A stretch of DNA of 32,762 bases, taken from assembly GCF_001666835.1 (NCBI RefSeq), contig NZ_LZJF01000072.1, forward strand, positions 1 to 32,762, given 5' to 3'. The notes beneath the pieces are model-generated. The model ran no database searches and was not told the origin of the DNA. It saw only the letters and a list, made by a program, of their open reading frames with translations. This DNA is from Mycobacterium sp. E3251. GTDB taxonomy: Bacteria > Actinomycetota > Actinomycetes > Mycobacteriales > Mycobacteriaceae. The position numbers and the translations under genes were made by a program. Positions 16,935-26,251 of the stretch are shown here, piece after piece. The stretch's first letter is position 1. The number at the start of each line of letters is the position of its first letter.

Positions 16935-18671
16935 ATGAGGCCGGATTACGACGTTCTGATCATCGGTTCGGGTTTCGGGGGCAGCGTCAGCGCGCTCCGG
17001 CTGACCGAAAAGGGCTACCGCGTAGGCGTATTGGAGGCCGGGCGGCGCTTCGCCGACGAGGACTTCGCCGAGACGTCCTGGGACCTGCGCAAGTTCTTGT
17101 GGGCGCCGAGGCTGGGTTGCTACGGCATTCAGCGGATCCACCCTTTGAAGAACGTGTTGATTTTGGCCGGCGCCGGGGTGGGCGGCGGCTCCCTGAACTA
17201 CGCCAACACGCTCTACGTGCCGCCGGAGCCGTTCTTCAAAGACCGGCAGTGGTCGCACATCACCGACTGGCGCGACGAGCTGATGCCGCACTACGAGCAG
17301 GCGAAACGGATGCTCGGGGTGGTCAAGAACCCGACCTTCACCGACGCCGACCGGGTGCTCAAGGAAGTCGCCGACGAGATGGGCTGCGGCGACACCTTCG
17401 TGTCCACCCCGGTCGGGGTGTTCTTCGGCCCCGACGGCACCAAGACCCCCGGCAAGACCGTGCCGGACCCCTATTTCGGCGGCGCGGGACCGGAGCGCAC
17501 CGGGTGCCTGGAATGCGGCTGCTGCATGACGGGCTGTCGCTACGGCGCCAAGAACACGCTGCTGAAGAACTACCTCGGCCTCGCCGAATCGGCTGGGGCG
17601 CAAGTCATTCCGATGACGACGGTCAAGGGCTTCCAGCAGCGCTCCGACGGGGTGTGGGAGGTCCGCACGGTGCGCACGGGAAGCTGGCTGCGCAGGGACC
17701 GGCGCACGTACACCGCGACGCACCTGATCCTGGCCGCGGGCACCTGGGGAACGCAGCATCTGCTGTTCAAGATGCGCGACAAGGGCAAGCTGCCGCGGCT
17801 CTCCGAGCGGCTCGGCGTGCTGACCCGCACCAACTCCGAGTCCATCGTCGGCGCCGGGAAGCTCGAGGTCGACCCGAAACTGGACCTGACGCACGGGGTG
17901 GCCATCACGTCGTCGATCCACCCCACCGCCGACACCCACGTCGAACCCTGCCGCTACGGCAAGGGATCCAACGCGATGGGGCTGCTGCAGACGCTGATGA
18001 CCGACGGCACCGGTCCGGAGGGCACCGACACGCCGCGCTGGAAGCAGTTGCTCGACCAGGCCCGCGAGGATCCGCGCCGCATGATGCGGATGCTCAACGT
18101 CCATCAGTGGAGCGAGCGCACCCTGATCGCCCTGGTCATGCAGCACCTGGACAACTCGATCACCACCTACACCAAACGCGGGAAGCTCGGCATCCGCTGG
18201 TACACCAGCAAGCAGGGGCACGGCGACCCCAACCCGGCCTGGAATCCCGTCGGGAACAAGGTCACCCGGCGCATCGCCGAAAAGATCGACGGGGTGGCCG
18301 GCGGCACCTGGGGTGAGCTGTTCAACATCCCGCTGACCGCCCACTTCCTCGGCGGCGCGGCGATCGGCGACAACGCCGAACACGGCGTGATCGACCCCTA
18401 TCACCGCGTCTACGGCTACCCCACGATGTTCGTGGTGGACGGCGCCGCGATCTCGGCGAACCTGGGCGTCAACCCGTCGCTGTCCATCACCGCGCAGGCC
18501 GAACGGGCCGCCTCGCTGTGGCCGAACAAGGGCGAGAACGATCGGCGCCCAGCGCAGGGCGAGCCCTACCGCCGGCTGGACCCGATCGCCCCGGAGCACC
18601 CGGTGGTGCCGGCCACCGCGCCCGGCGCGCTGCGCTGGTTGCCGATCACCCCGGTGCCCTCGGCCGGCTAG
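16935..18671 (+). CDS. choD: ChoD, GMC-family oxidoreductase (putative cholesterol oxidase)
   Basis: 578 residues, as in M. tuberculosis ChoD. It has the N-terminal FAD motif DVLIIGSGFGGSVSALRL, the GAGVGGGSLNYANTLY segment, a cysteine-rich stretch TGCLECGCCMTGCRYGAKNT that is unusual for a flavoprotein oxidase, and a C-terminal GMC-type end VVDGAAISANLGVNPSLSI. It is annotated as cholesterol oxidase (3-beta-hydroxysterol to 3-ketosterol), but in M. tuberculosis growth on cholesterol depends mainly on another dehydrogenase, so the true substrate is uncertain. The stop TAG is the first base triplet of the 58-bp tandem repeat array. Confidence 0.93.
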   Translation: MRPDYDVLIIGSGFGGSVSALRLTEKGYRVGVLEAGRRFADEDFAETSWDLRKFLWAPRLGCYGIQRIHPLKNVLILAGAGVGGGSLNYANTLYVPPEPFFKDRQWSHITDWRDELMPHYEQAKRMLGVVKNPTFTDADRVLKEVADEMGCGDTFVSTPVGVFFGPDGTKTPGKTVPDPYFGGAGPERTGCLECGCCMTGCRYGAKNTLLKNYLGLAESAGAQVIPMTTVKGFQQRSDGVWEVRTVRTGSWLRRDRRTYTATHLILAAGTWGTQHLLFKMRDKGKLPRLSERLGVLTRTNSESIVGAGKLEVDPKLDLTHGVAITSSIHPTADTHVEPCRYGKGSNAMGLLQTLMTDGTGPEGTDTPRWKQLLDQAREDPRRMMRMLNVHQWSERTLIALVMQHLDNSITTYTKRGKLGIRWYTSKQGHGDPNPAWNPVGNKVTRRIAEKIDGVAGGTWGELFNIPLTAHFLGGAAIGDNAEHGVIDPYHRVYGYPTMFVVDGAAISANLGVNPSLSITAQAERAASLWPNKGENDRRPAQGEPYRRLDPIAPEHPVVPATAPGALRWLPITPVPSAG

Positions 18672-18860
18672 CTCGCGATCGCCTCGTTGGTTGGTCGGTC
18701 GGCGACCCGCGGCGCTCGGCTCCGCCTAGCTTGCGATCGCCTCGTTGGTTGGTCGGTCGGCGACCCGCGGCGCTCGGCTGCGCCTAGCTTGCGATCGCCT
18801 CGTTGGTTGGTCGGTCGGCGACCCGTGGCGCTCGGCTGCGCCTAGCTTGCGATCGCCTCG
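18669..18860. repeat. Tandem array of a 58-bp repeat (3 full copies and a partial fourth)
   Basis: Full copies start at 18669, 18727 and 18785, each exactly 58 bp; a fourth copy starts at 18843 and matches for 18 bases. The copies differ only at unit positions 6 (C,T,T), 42 (C,C,T) and 54 (C,G,G). Each contains GGTCG-GTCGG-CGACC, a small inverted repeat. The array fills the space between the convergent choD and dioxygenase genes, begins with the choD stop codon, and its partial fourth copy encodes the last residues (EAIAS and stop) of the dioxygenase, so every unit carries a copy of that gene end. It appears to have arisen by duplication of the dioxygenase 3' end and should be prone to copy-number change. 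Confidence 0.97.
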
Positions 18861-19735
18861 AGCGGGGCGCCGCTGACCACCCGGCTGCGTTGCCGGTGCA
18901 CGTTGAACGGCACGTCGCCCATCAGGGTGACGCGGTGCATCAGCCGAGGCTGGTCGTCGTAGTCGTCGATGGCGCGATGCTGGGTGGCCCGGTTGTCCCA
19001 GATGGCCACGTCGCCGGGCGCCCAGTTCCACCGAATGGTGTTCTCGGGTACGGTGATTCGCCGTTGCAGCAAATCGAAGAGCACCGTCGATTCGTAGTTG
19101 TCCAAGCCAACGAACCCGCGCACGAAATCTCCCAGTAGCAGCGTGCGCTCACCGGTCTCCGGGTGCACCCGCACCACGGGATGCTCCGTGCGGAAATCCG
19201 GCTTCTCGAAGGCCTGGCGGAACGCGCGCTGCGCGTCGGTCATCGCCTCAGCGGTGATGTAGTCATAGCGGTTCGTGTGGACCGCCCACAGGTCGTCGAC
19301 GAGCCAGGCGAGTGGCTCCGGCAGGTGCTCGTAGGCGGCCGCGGTGTTGGCCCACAGCGTCGACCCGCCATACCGGGGCAGGTTGACGGCCCGCAGGATC
19401 GACGCCGCCGGATAGTTCGCGACGAACGTGACGTCGGTGTGCCAGCGGGTCGCCTTGCCGTATTCGGAGTTGATCGGCGTGATGACCGGCGCGTTCTTGG
19501 CGGCGAGCACCTCGGCGGCCGGATGGCCGACCGGCGTGCCCAGCAGCCCGGCGAACGCCAGTTGCTGCTGGTCATCGAGGTGGTGCTGGTGACGGAAGAA
19601 GATCACCTTGTGGGCCAGCAGCGCCAGGCGGATCTTCTCGATCGCATCCGGGTCGAGGTCGCCCCCGAGGCGCACCCCGTCCACCCGCGCGCCGATGCGG
19701 CTGCCCAGCTTGGTGACGGTTATCTGACCGATCAT
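18842..19735 (-). CDS. Fe(II)/2-oxoglutarate-dependent alkylsulfatase (TauD family, Rv3406 homologue)
   Basis: 297 residues of the TauD fold. The facial triad is H99-x-D101 (RWHTDVTF) and H253 (TQHRAIDDY), and R268 (MHRVT) binds 2-oxoglutarate. M. tuberculosis Rv3406 hydroxylates alkyl sulfates so that sulfate is released, and it also inactivates some carboxylate DprE1 inhibitors when over-produced. ATG 19735 is chosen because GAGGA lies nine bases before it; ATG 19741 is only three bases from it. The C-terminus ends [12 protein letters not shown], inside the tandem repeat. It is divergent from a TetR gene and an operator lies between them. Confidence 0.94.
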   Translation of the reverse strand: MIGQITVTKLGSRIGARVDGVRLGGDLDPDAIEKIRLALLAHKVIFFRHQHHLDDQQQLAFAGLLGTPVGHPAAEVLAAKNAPVITPINSEYGKATRWHTDVTFVANYPAASILRAVNLPRYGGSTLWANTAAAYEHLPEPLAWLVDDLWAVHTNRYDYITAEAMTDAQRAFRQAFEKPDFRTEHPVVRVHPETGERTLLLGDFVRGFVGLDNYESTVLFDLLQRRITVPENTIRWNWAPGDVAIWDNRATQHRAIDDYDDQPRLMHRVTLMGDVPFNVHRQRSRVVSGAPLEAIAS

Positions 19736-19761
19736 TTTCATCAATCCTCGTGTGAAAGGGG

Positions 19762-19779
19762 TGTAGTCAACTGACTACA
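19762..19779. promoter_or_regulatory. TetR operator 1 (18-bp perfect palindrome)
   Basis: TGTAGTCAACTGACTACA: 8-bp half-sites TGTAGTCA/TGACTACA around a two-base centre. It lies between the dioxygenase and its TetR gene, 27 bases upstream of the dioxygenase start. An identical pair of half-sites recurs 26 bases away. Confidence 0.88.
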
Positions 19780-19784
19780 TCGAG

Positions 19785-19805
19785 TACTGTAGTCACATGA
19801 CTACA
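19785..19805 (+). promoter_or_regulatory. TetR operator 2 covering a leaderless start codon, with -10 box
   Basis: TGTAGTCACATGACTACA (19788-19805) repeats the half-sites of operator 1 and includes the ATG start codon of the tetR gene (19797). The -10 box TACTGT (19785-19790) ends six bases before that ATG, so the transcript should be leaderless. Repressor bound here would block its own promoter at the initiation site. Autoregulation is inference from position. Confidence 0.85.
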
Positions 19806-20363
19806 CGTTCCGCAAGTGGCCGCGCCAACATGCCCACCGGGCGGGCCGAGGTCGCTGCGGCGATCCTGGAGGCCGCCACCGACCTGTTCGCCGAACGCGG
19901 CCCGGCCGCGACGTCGATCCGCGACATCGCCGCGCGATCCAACGTCAACCACGGGCTGGTGTTTCGTCACTTCGGCACGAAGGAGAATCTGGTCGGAGCG
20001 GTGCTCGATCACCTCGGTGCCAACCTGAGCGCCCTGCTGAGCGAGGAGGCGCCGGCCGACGTCCTGGACCGGGCCCTCGACCGGCAGATGCGGGTCATGG
20101 CCCGCACGGTGCTCGACGGGTATCCGGCGGGGCAGTTGCAGAAGCGCTTCCCCAACATCGCGACGCTACTCGGCTGGGTGCGCCCGCTTCACGACAACGA
20201 GATCGACGCGCGCCTGGCCGTCGCCAATGCCCTTGCGCTGCAATTCGGTTGGCGGCTGTTTGCGCCGATCCTGCGCTCGGCGACCGGGATCGACGAGCTG
20301 ACCGACGACGAGGTACGGCAGGCGGTGGGCGCCGAGGTGGGGCGGATCCTCAAATCCGGCTGA
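19797..20363 (+). CDS. TetR repressor (Rv3405c homologue) of the dioxygenase
   Basis: 188 residues. The N-terminal domain has the TetR helix-turn-helix (TSIRDIAARSNVNHGLVFRHFGTKENLV, about residues 40-67); the rest is a helical ligand-binding domain. In M. tuberculosis, mutation of Rv3405c raises Rv3406 expression and gives resistance to carboxylate DprE1 inhibitors, so it is a repressor of the divergent gene. Here the two 18-bp palindromes in the gap support the same wiring. ATG 19797 is leaderless. The natural ligand is not known. Confidence 0.92.
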   Translation: MTTRSASGRANMPTGRAEVAAAILEAATDLFAERGPAATSIRDIAARSNVNHGLVFRHFGTKENLVGAVLDHLGANLSALLSEEAPADVLDRALDRQMRVMARTVLDGYPAGQLQKRFPNIATLLGWVRPLHDNEIDARLAVANALALQFGWRLFAPILRSATGIDELTDDEVRQAVGAEVGRILKSG

Positions 20364-20366
20364 CGA

Positions 20367-22733
20367 TCACTTGTTCCGGGACAGCGACCGGCGATGTAGT
20401 GGCTCGCGGCCCGGCGGCTGCTGCGGCGGCGCCAGTAGCGGCTTACGGGGTTGTACCGCAATGGTTTTCGGCGCATCGGTGCTAAGGGTGATATCCTCAC
20501 CCGCGTGCCGGATGGTGAGTTGGCCGCCCGGTCCGTCGCGCACCGTGTAGGTGACGTCGGAATGGTTCACGTCGACGGTAATCCGGAAATCGCGCCAACG
20601 GAGCCGGAACCTCAACCGCGAAATACCGTCGGGCAGCGCGGGATTCAGCGACAGGATGCCCTCGTCGTCGCGCAGGCCGCCGAAGCCGCCCACCAGCGCC
20701 GTCCAGGCGCCGGCGAGCGACGCCATGTGCAAGCCATCACGGGTGTTGTGGTGCAGGTCGCGCAGATCGATCAGGCCGGCCTCGTAGGCGTAGTCGTGCG
20801 CCAATTCCAGGTGCCCGACCTCGGCGCACATCACCGCCTGGGTGCAGGCGGACAGCGACGAGTCGCGAACCATGCGCCGCTCGTAGTAATCGACGTTGCG
20901 CGCCTTTTGTTCCGGCGTGAAGGCGTGGCTCTGCCACTGCATCGCCAGCACCAGGTCCGCCTGCTTGATCACCTGCGCCGGGTAGAGCCGTACGTACGGG
21001 TCGTGCAGCAGCAAGGGATAGTCGTGGTTCTCTTGGAAGTCCCACTCCGCGAGGGTGGTGAACCCCTCGCACTGCTGGTGCACCCCCAGGCCGTCGTCGT
21101 AGGGAATGTTCGCGGCGTCGGCCGCGTCGCGCCAGCAGGCCGTCTCCTCGGTGGTGACGCCCATCGACTCCGCCACCTCGGGGTGGCGGTTGCAGGCATC
21201 GGCGGCGGTGCGCAGGTTGTGCGCGGCCATCAGGTTGGTGAATACGTTGTCGCGCACGATCGCCGTGTACTCGTCGGGGCCGGTGACGCCGTCGAGGTGC
21301 CAGACGCCGTGCCGGTCGTGATGGCCGAGGGAGAGCCAGAGCCGGGCCGTCTCGACGAGCACCGCGAGGCCGCAATTCTTCTCCAGTTCCTCGTCGCCGG
21401 TGACGATGCGGTACCGCTCGAAGGCCATGGCGATGTCGGCATTGATGTGCCAGGCCGCCGTGCCGGCCGGCCAGTAGGCCGAGCACTCCTGCCCGCGAAT
21501 GGTCCGCCACGGGAAGGCGGCGCCCTGCAGACCCAGCTCGGCCGCGCGCTCCTTGGCGAGGTCCAGGGTCGACGCCCGCCACCGCAGCGCGTCGGCCACC
21601 GCATGCGGTGCGGTGTAGGTGAGCACGGGCAACACGTAACTTTCGGTGTCCCAGAAGGCGTGGCCGTCGTAGCCGGTTCCGGTGAGCCCCTTGGCCGGGA
21701 TCGCGCGGCGCTCGGCGCGCACGCTGGCCTGCAGCAGGTGGAAAAGCCCGAACCGCACCGCTTGCTGGGATTCCGGGTCGCCCTCGACCTCGACGTCCGC
21801 GCTGTCCCAGAAGTCGTCCAGGTAGGCCCGCTGCGAATCCAGCAGCCCCTGCCACCCGGTGTAGCGGGCGCTGTGGATGGCGGCGGCGGCCTGGTCGCGC
21901 AGGGCCGGGCGCGAGCGCATGCTCGACCAGCCATACGCCAGGTACTTGACGATGCGCAGCTTCTGCCCGGCGCGCAGCCCGCAGATCACCGTGGTTCGCG
22001 CCAGATCTTCGCGGGCGTCGGTGCTGAACTCGACGCGGCCGGGAACGTCGATCTCGTGGTCCATCGCGGCCGACATCATCAGGGCGCTGCTGCGGGTGCG
22101 GTGCATGAGAAGCGCCCCGGTCTCGGTGTTTTCGTGGTCGACGGCCACCAGCGGGCTCTCCAGAATGGCCGATACCCGCGGGTCACCCGAGGTCTGGGGT
22201 TGGTCCTCGTTGGTGACCAGTTCGGACTGCACCGTCACGCGAACGAAATCGCCGACCGCTTCCACGACGTATTCGATGGCGGCGACACCGCGCTGGGCCA
22301 GCGAAACCAGCCGGGTGGACACCAGCTTGATCTCCTTGCCCGCAGGGGAGCGCCAATGCGCGCCGCGGGTCATCGTCCCGGCCCGCATGTCGAGAACCCG
22401 CTCGTGCGAGAGCAATTCGCCGTAGCGGACGTCGAACGGCTCGTCCTCGACCAGCAGGCGGATGATCTTGCCGTTGGTGACGTCGACGACGGTCTGGCCG
22501 GCCTCCGGGTAGCCGTAGCCCGCCTCGGCGTACGGCAGCGGCCGGATTTCGTAGAAGGAGTTCAGGTAGGTGCCGGGCAGACCGTAGGGCTCACCCTCGT
22601 CGAGGTTGCCGCGCAACCCGATGTGCCCGTTGGACAGGGTGAACAGGGATTCGGACTGGGCCAGCAGGTTCAGGTCGAGCTTCGTTTCGCAGACGTGCCA
22701 TGGATCAACGGGGAATGCTTCGTCGTCGATCAT
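20367..22733 (-). CDS. Glycoside hydrolase family 65 disaccharide phosphorylase (Rv3401 homologue)
   Basis: 788 residues, as expected for GH65. N-terminal beta-sandwich (about 1-270), helical (alpha/alpha)6 barrel, and a C-terminal beta-sheet domain. The general acid is E488 in [10 protein letters not shown], and the signature [17 protein letters not shown] spans about 348-364. Members split trehalose, maltose, kojibiose or trehalose-6-phosphate with phosphate to give beta-glucose-1-phosphate; which one cannot be read here. The neighbour beta-phosphoglucomutase overlaps by four bases (ATGA) and would turn the product into glucose-6-phosphate, which strongly supports phosphorylase rather than hydrolase action. 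Its stop is three bases from that of the convergent tetR gene. Confidence 0.93.
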   Translation of the reverse strand: MIDDEAFPVDPWHVCETKLDLNLLAQSESLFTLSNGHIGLRGNLDEGEPYGLPGTYLNSFYEIRPLPYAEAGYGYPEAGQTVVDVTNGKIIRLLVEDEPFDVRYGELLSHERVLDMRAGTMTRGAHWRSPAGKEIKLVSTRLVSLAQRGVAAIEYVVEAVGDFVRVTVQSELVTNEDQPQTSGDPRVSAILESPLVAVDHENTETGALLMHRTRSSALMMSAAMDHEIDVPGRVEFSTDAREDLARTTVICGLRAGQKLRIVKYLAYGWSSMRSRPALRDQAAAAIHSARYTGWQGLLDSQRAYLDDFWDSADVEVEGDPESQQAVRFGLFHLLQASVRAERRAIPAKGLTGTGYDGHAFWDTESYVLPVLTYTAPHAVADALRWRASTLDLAKERAAELGLQGAAFPWRTIRGQECSAYWPAGTAAWHINADIAMAFERYRIVTGDEELEKNCGLAVLVETARLWLSLGHHDRHGVWHLDGVTGPDEYTAIVRDNVFTNLMAAHNLRTAADACNRHPEVAESMGVTTEETACWRDAADAANIPYDDGLGVHQQCEGFTTLAEWDFQENHDYPLLLHDPYVRLYPAQVIKQADLVLAMQWQSHAFTPEQKARNVDYYERRMVRDSSLSACTQAVMCAEVGHLELAHDYAYEAGLIDLRDLHHNTRDGLHMASLAGAWTALVGGFGGLRDDEGILSLNPALPDGISRLRFRLRWRDFRITVDVNHSDVTYTVRDGPGGQLTIRHAGEDITLSTDAPKTIAVQPRKPLLAPPQQPPGREPLHRRSLSRNK

Positions 22734-23470
22734 GACTGCAGCAGCTCGGCGAGGTCGGTGACCACCACATCGGCGCCGTTGCGGCGCAGATCGTCGGCCT
22801 GGCCCACGCGGTCGACTCCCACCACGTAGCCGAAGTTACCGGCATGGCCGGCCTGCACGCCCGAGATCGCGTCCTCGAACACGGCCGCGGCCCCGGCCTC
22901 GACTCCCAGCAACTCCGCCCCGCGCAGGTAGGAGTCCGGCGCCGGCTTACCGGCGATGTGCTCGTCGCGCAGCGTGACGCCGTCCACCCGCTTCTGGATG
23001 AACTGGTCCAGGCCGGTGATCTCCAGGACGTCACGGGTGTTGGCGCTCGAGGACACCACGGCGATAGCCAGCCCGGCCGCCGAGACCGCCTCCAGATATC
23101 GCCGCGAACCCTCGAAGACCTCGACGCCGTCCTCGCGCAACACCCGCTGGAACATGTCGTTCTTGCGGTTGCCCAGGCCGTAGACCGTCTCGGCGTCTCC
23201 CGCGTCGTCGGGGCTGCCGTCGGGCAACTCGATCCCGCGGCTCTGCAGAAACGACCGGACGCCGTCCTCGCGCTTCTTGCCGTCCACGTATTTCCGGTAG
23301 TCGTCGGCCGCGTCGAACGGGACGAATTCCTCGCCGGTGCGTTTGGCCCGCTCGGACAGGTAGTCGTCGAACATGGCCTTCCAGGCCTTGGTGTGCACGC
23401 TCGCGGTATCGGTGAGCACACCGTCGAGGTCGAACAGACAGGCATGCACCTTCTCGGGCAGACCGAGCAC
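22730..23470 (-). CDS. Beta-phosphoglucomutase, HAD family (Rv3400 homologue)
   Basis: 246 residues, HAD superfamily with a helical cap. Motif I is FDLDGVLTD with nucleophile D14 and acid/base D16; motif II is VVSSSAN and the later AGKPAPD carries the conserved lysine; motif IV is [11 protein letters not shown]. It interconverts beta-glucose-1-phosphate and glucose-6-phosphate. The start is GTG 23470 with AGG a few bases upstream. It is the first gene of the pair with the GH65 enzyme, with ATGA overlap, so the two form a disaccharide use unit. Confidence 0.93.
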   Translation of the reverse strand: MLGLPEKVHACLFDLDGVLTDTASVHTKAWKAMFDDYLSERAKRTGEEFVPFDAADDYRKYVDGKKREDGVRSFLQSRGIELPDGSPDDAGDAETVYGLGNRKNDMFQRVLREDGVEVFEGSRRYLEAVSAAGLAIAVVSSSANTRDVLEITGLDQFIQKRVDGVTLRDEHIAGKPAPDSYLRGAELLGVEAGAAAVFEDAISGVQAGHAGNFGYVVGVDRVGQADDLRRNGADVVVTDLAELLQS

Positions 23471-23527
23471 GGGCGGACCTCGCTTCCTGGCCTTGGAGAC
23501 TAGTTAAGCGATACCCACTCCACCATG

Positions 23528-23539
23528 CAGACATGTCTG
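23528..23539. promoter_or_regulatory. 12-bp perfect palindrome CAGACATGTCTG
   Basis: A gapless palindrome in the 80 bases between the last methyltransferase gene and the beta-phosphoglucomutase gene, both on the minus strand. It lies 58 bases upstream of the mutase start, a normal place for an operator. No protein can be named. Confidence 0.4.
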
Positions 23540-23550
23540 TCGCCAAACGT

Positions 23551-24360
23551 TCAGCCGTGCCCGGCCGCGGCGACCCCCTGAACGGCTCGAAGACGCCCGT
23601 CCGCCAGCGCGGCGGTCAGGTTCTCGACCTTCCGGCCGAAGTCGTCGACGAAGGTGTGCAAACCCAGCGGGGTGGCGGGCTGGGCCAGCAGCGCTTGCAT
23701 GAATTCGGTCGCCTGCCCGGTCAGGTCGTTCCAATGCTCGACGGCGAATCCGGCTGATTCGACGACTGCGCGTAACCCGTCCGGGCTGACCAGATGGCTG
23801 CGCTCGGGTTCATCGGCCCACGGCAGCGGATAGTCCAGCGTGTCCCCGTCTCCAATCGTAATGTCCCACAACGCAATCCGGCCTCCGATAGCCAGGACCC
23901 GGTGCGCTTCGGAGTAGAGGCGCGCCTTGTCGGCGACGTTCATCTGAACGTGCTGGCTGATGACGACGTCAAAAGTGCCGTCAGCAAAGGGGAGGTTGGT
24001 GACGTCCGCCTGCCGGACCGATATTTCGTCGAGACCGACCAGGCGATTGAGCCAGCGGCTCGTTTCGCAGTACTCGTCGGTGAGGTCCACGGCCGCCACC
24101 GTGCAGCCGCACCGGTCGGCGACGTAGCGCGCGGTCCCGCCGATCCCGCTGCCCGCGTCGAGCACCCGACTTTCGCCGGTGATGCCCGCCAGATCCACCA
24201 GTCGGCTGGTGGCGAAGCGGCCCATGGTGTGGAAGTCCTCGAGCGTGCCCAGGTCGGCGGGTGCCAGCCGGTCGAGGTCTTTGCCGGCGGACATCAGGGC
24301 GCGCTCGATGTTGGGCCGGGTCAGGCCGGTCGAGTACTGGCTCTGGATTGTGGCGCTCAT
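23551..24360 (-). CDS. SAM-dependent methyltransferase, class I (tocopherol/sarcosine-methyltransferase-like)
   Basis: 269 residues. A long N-terminal helical segment (SQYSTGLTRPNIERALMSAGK) precedes motif I at VLDAGSGIGGTARYVADRCG, then LTDEYCETSRWLNRLVGL (motif II area), FDVVISQHVQMNV and LAIGGRIALWDI. The pattern resembles gamma-tocopherol and glycine/sarcosine-type methyltransferases that act on small molecules. The substrate is not known. It is the last of four minus-strand genes, each overlapping the next by ATGA, with GGAGG before its ATG at 24360. Confidence 0.85.
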   Translation of the reverse strand: MSATIQSQYSTGLTRPNIERALMSAGKDLDRLAPADLGTLEDFHTMGRFATSRLVDLAGITGESRVLDAGSGIGGTARYVADRCGCTVAAVDLTDEYCETSRWLNRLVGLDEISVRQADVTNLPFADGTFDVVISQHVQMNVADKARLYSEAHRVLAIGGRIALWDITIGDGDTLDYPLPWADEPERSHLVSPDGLRAVVESAGFAVEHWNDLTGQATEFMQALLAQPATPLGLHTFVDDFGRKVENLTAALADGRLRAVQGVAAAGHG

Positions 24361-25175
24361 CTGTGGACCTCCGCCCAGGCCGTGATCAGCGGGGGCATCG
24401 TGACGAGGGCTCCGGCCGCCAGCACCTCCCGGCGGAATAGCGGCACGAAATCCTCGATGTCGGCGAGCTCGTCGATGGCGAAGCCGCCCTGCTCCGCGAT
24501 GGGGGCGACCAACCGCCAGACTTCGGCAGCGTAGGCCAGGATGTCGGCGTCGGCGGCGGTGCCGACGGGCGTCCCCTGGCTCAGCCGCGGGGTGCCCAGG
24601 CCGGCCTCGGCGAAGACGGTGTGCAGCGTGGTGCCGAACCGCGCGGACAGGCCCAGTGCCTCGAAGGCACGGACGATGCCCGCCGTCACCCGTCCGAACA
24701 GCGGCAGGTCCGGGATGCTGCGCGTCGCGGTGATGTCGTTCTCGGAGAACGCGATGACGCCGCCGGGGCGGACAAAGGAGCTCAGGTGCCGCAGCGTGCC
24801 GGCCGGGTCGGGCAGGTGCATCAGGATCAGCCGGCCGATCACCGCGTCCACCGGTTCGTCCAGCTCGATCGCGTCGACGGCGGCCTGTGTGAATTGCACT
24901 GTGCGCAGCCCTTTTTCGGTGGCGCGCTGCCGAGCGAGCTCGACCATCGCGGGTGCGGCGTCCACGCCGAGGACACTTCCCGACGGACCGACCAGGCCTG
25001 CGGCGACGAACGACACGTCGCCGGGTCCGCAACCGATGTCGAGCACCCGCATGCCCGGGCGCAGGCCGGCGAGGCGCAGCGCGTGCTCGGTGTAGTCGTT
25101 GTACAGCCGCCCCTGCAGAAGGAGCCGCCGCACCTCCACGTCGGCGTGGCCGAGGACATAGGTGCTCGTGTTCAT
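24357..25175 (-). CDS. SAM-dependent methyltransferase, class I
   Basis: 272 residues. It starts STYVLGHADVEVRRLLLQGRLYNDYTEHAL, a lead segment seen on many actinobacterial small-molecule methyltransferases, then motif I VLDIGCGPGDVSFVAAG, GVDAAPAMVELAR, AVIGRLILMHLPDPAGTL and FVRPGGVIAFSEND. The protein is distinct in sequence from the following methyltransferase, so they are not a recent duplication. Substrate unknown. Its ATG (25175) overlaps the stop of the NmrA-type gene and its stop overlaps the ATG of the next. Confidence 0.87.
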   Translation of the reverse strand: MNTSTYVLGHADVEVRRLLLQGRLYNDYTEHALRLAGLRPGMRVLDIGCGPGDVSFVAAGLVGPSGSVLGVDAAPAMVELARQRATEKGLRTVQFTQAAVDAIELDEPVDAVIGRLILMHLPDPAGTLRHLSSFVRPGGVIAFSENDITATRSIPDLPLFGRVTAGIVRAFEALGLSARFGTTLHTVFAEAGLGTPRLSQGTPVGTAADADILAYAAEVWRLVAPIAEQGGFAIDELADIEDFVPLFRREVLAAGALVTMPPLITAWAEVHR

Positions 25176-26251
25176 CGCGTTCCTATCCTTTCCGGTGCGG
25201 TGTGCTCGGCCCGCCACAGCTCCGACTGACCGGAAAGCCGGGGACGTGCGGGTTGCGGATGTTGTTGAAGCCGGTCGAACTTGTCCAGGCGGTGCATCGG
25301 TACGAGGCCCGTCAACAGAAAGTCCCCGAGTTGCCGGATGAAATTACCTGCCGTGCGCCGTGTTTCGGGGCCGGTGACGTAGCGGCGTGCGATCGTCAGG
25401 AAGTCTTCGGGTTCGACGCCGGCGACGTCACGAACATGTGTGGTGGGACCACCCACTTCCCAGGTGCCGAGGGCGGATTCGGGCAGGTAGTGCCGCAGGC
25501 TGGACTGGAAGAACATGTCGGCGCCGAGCCGTTTGGCGTTGACGCGCACGGCGCGCATGAACATCCATGGCGGGATGTCGATGTGGCGCACCCGGCGGCC
25601 CAGCGCCTCACCGACCGCGTCGGCGATCTCGTTTCCCGATAGCAGGGTCGGTCCGGTCGGGCGATAGGCGCGGCCGTTGTGACGGTGCGGGTCGAGCAGG
25701 GCGCCAACGGCGACGCGGGCGATGTCTTCGTTGGAGGGAGGCGCATTTCGGCCCTTTCCGGTGGGCACCGGCAGGATTCCCAGCGCCGCGGCGAGGGGCA
25801 GAACCTGCAAATAGTTGTCGGCGAAATAGCCGGGATCGACCGCTACGTGGGCGGTGTCCGGCAGCAGGTCGAACAGCTTGCCGGTCAGCCATGCCTGCCG
25901 GGTCATCAGCGAAGGGTGGTCCGGGCTGGCCGTCCACTGCCCGAGCGCCACCACCGCTTCCACGCCGGCGCGTCGTGCGGCCACCGCGAAGGCAACCGCG
26001 CTGTCGAGCGCGTGGGGGTGGTACGGCGGGTTGAAGTACAACCTATCGATTCCGTCCATCGCGGCGGTAACCGCTTGAATATCAAACATATCGGCCACGA
26101 CGATCTCGGCACCCAGCTCCCGCAGGCGTGCGCTTCGCACATCTTCACGGTGCACCATGGCCCTGGTGGCGACGCCGTTCTCCAACAGTTGGGCGGTGAC
26201 CGCGCTGCCGATCCTGCCCGTGGCGGCAGTCACCAATACTCGGGTGTTCAT
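25172..26251 (-). CDS. NmrA/QOR2-like NAD(P)-binding oxidoreductase
   Basis: 359 residues, atypical SDR. The dinucleotide motif is VLVTAATGRIGSAVTAQLL (residues 5-23), followed by LRELGAEIVVADMFD and GIDRLYFNPPYHP. The family includes NmrA redox sensors and the quinone reductase QOR2. It is longer than QOR2, with about 60 extra residues at the C-terminus (from ARRYVTGPETRRTAGN on) that I do not recognise. HxlR regulators often flank QOR2-type genes (ytfG-ytfH in E. coli), and an HxlR gene is two genes away here, which suggests a reaction with quinone or another electrophile. It overlaps both neighbours by ATGA. Confidence 0.82.
   Translation of the reverse strand: MNTRVLVTAATGRIGSAVTAQLLENGVATRAMVHREDVRSARLRELGAEIVVADMFDIQAVTAAMDGIDRLYFNPPYHPHALDSAVAFAVAARRAGVEAVVALGQWTASPDHPSLMTRQAWLTGKLFDLLPDTAHVAVDPGYFADNYLQVLPLAAALGILPVPTGKGRNAPPSNEDIARVAVGALLDPHRHNGRAYRPTGPTLLSGNEIADAVGEALGRRVRHIDIPPWMFMRAVRVNAKRLGADMFFQSSLRHYLPESALGTWEVGGPTTHVRDVAGVEPEDFLTIARRYVTGPETRRTAGNFIRQLGDFLLTGLVPMHRLDKFDRLQQHPQPARPRLSGQSELWRAEHTAPERIGTR

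Noticed and set aside
18690..18860. CRISPR array
   Set aside because: The repeats are head-to-tail 58-bp units without spacers, and no cas genes are near.
20451..22829. 792-codon open frame opposite the GH65 gene
   Set aside because: Mirror of the GH65 codon positions; the minus-strand protein has catalytic and signature motifs while this one has none.
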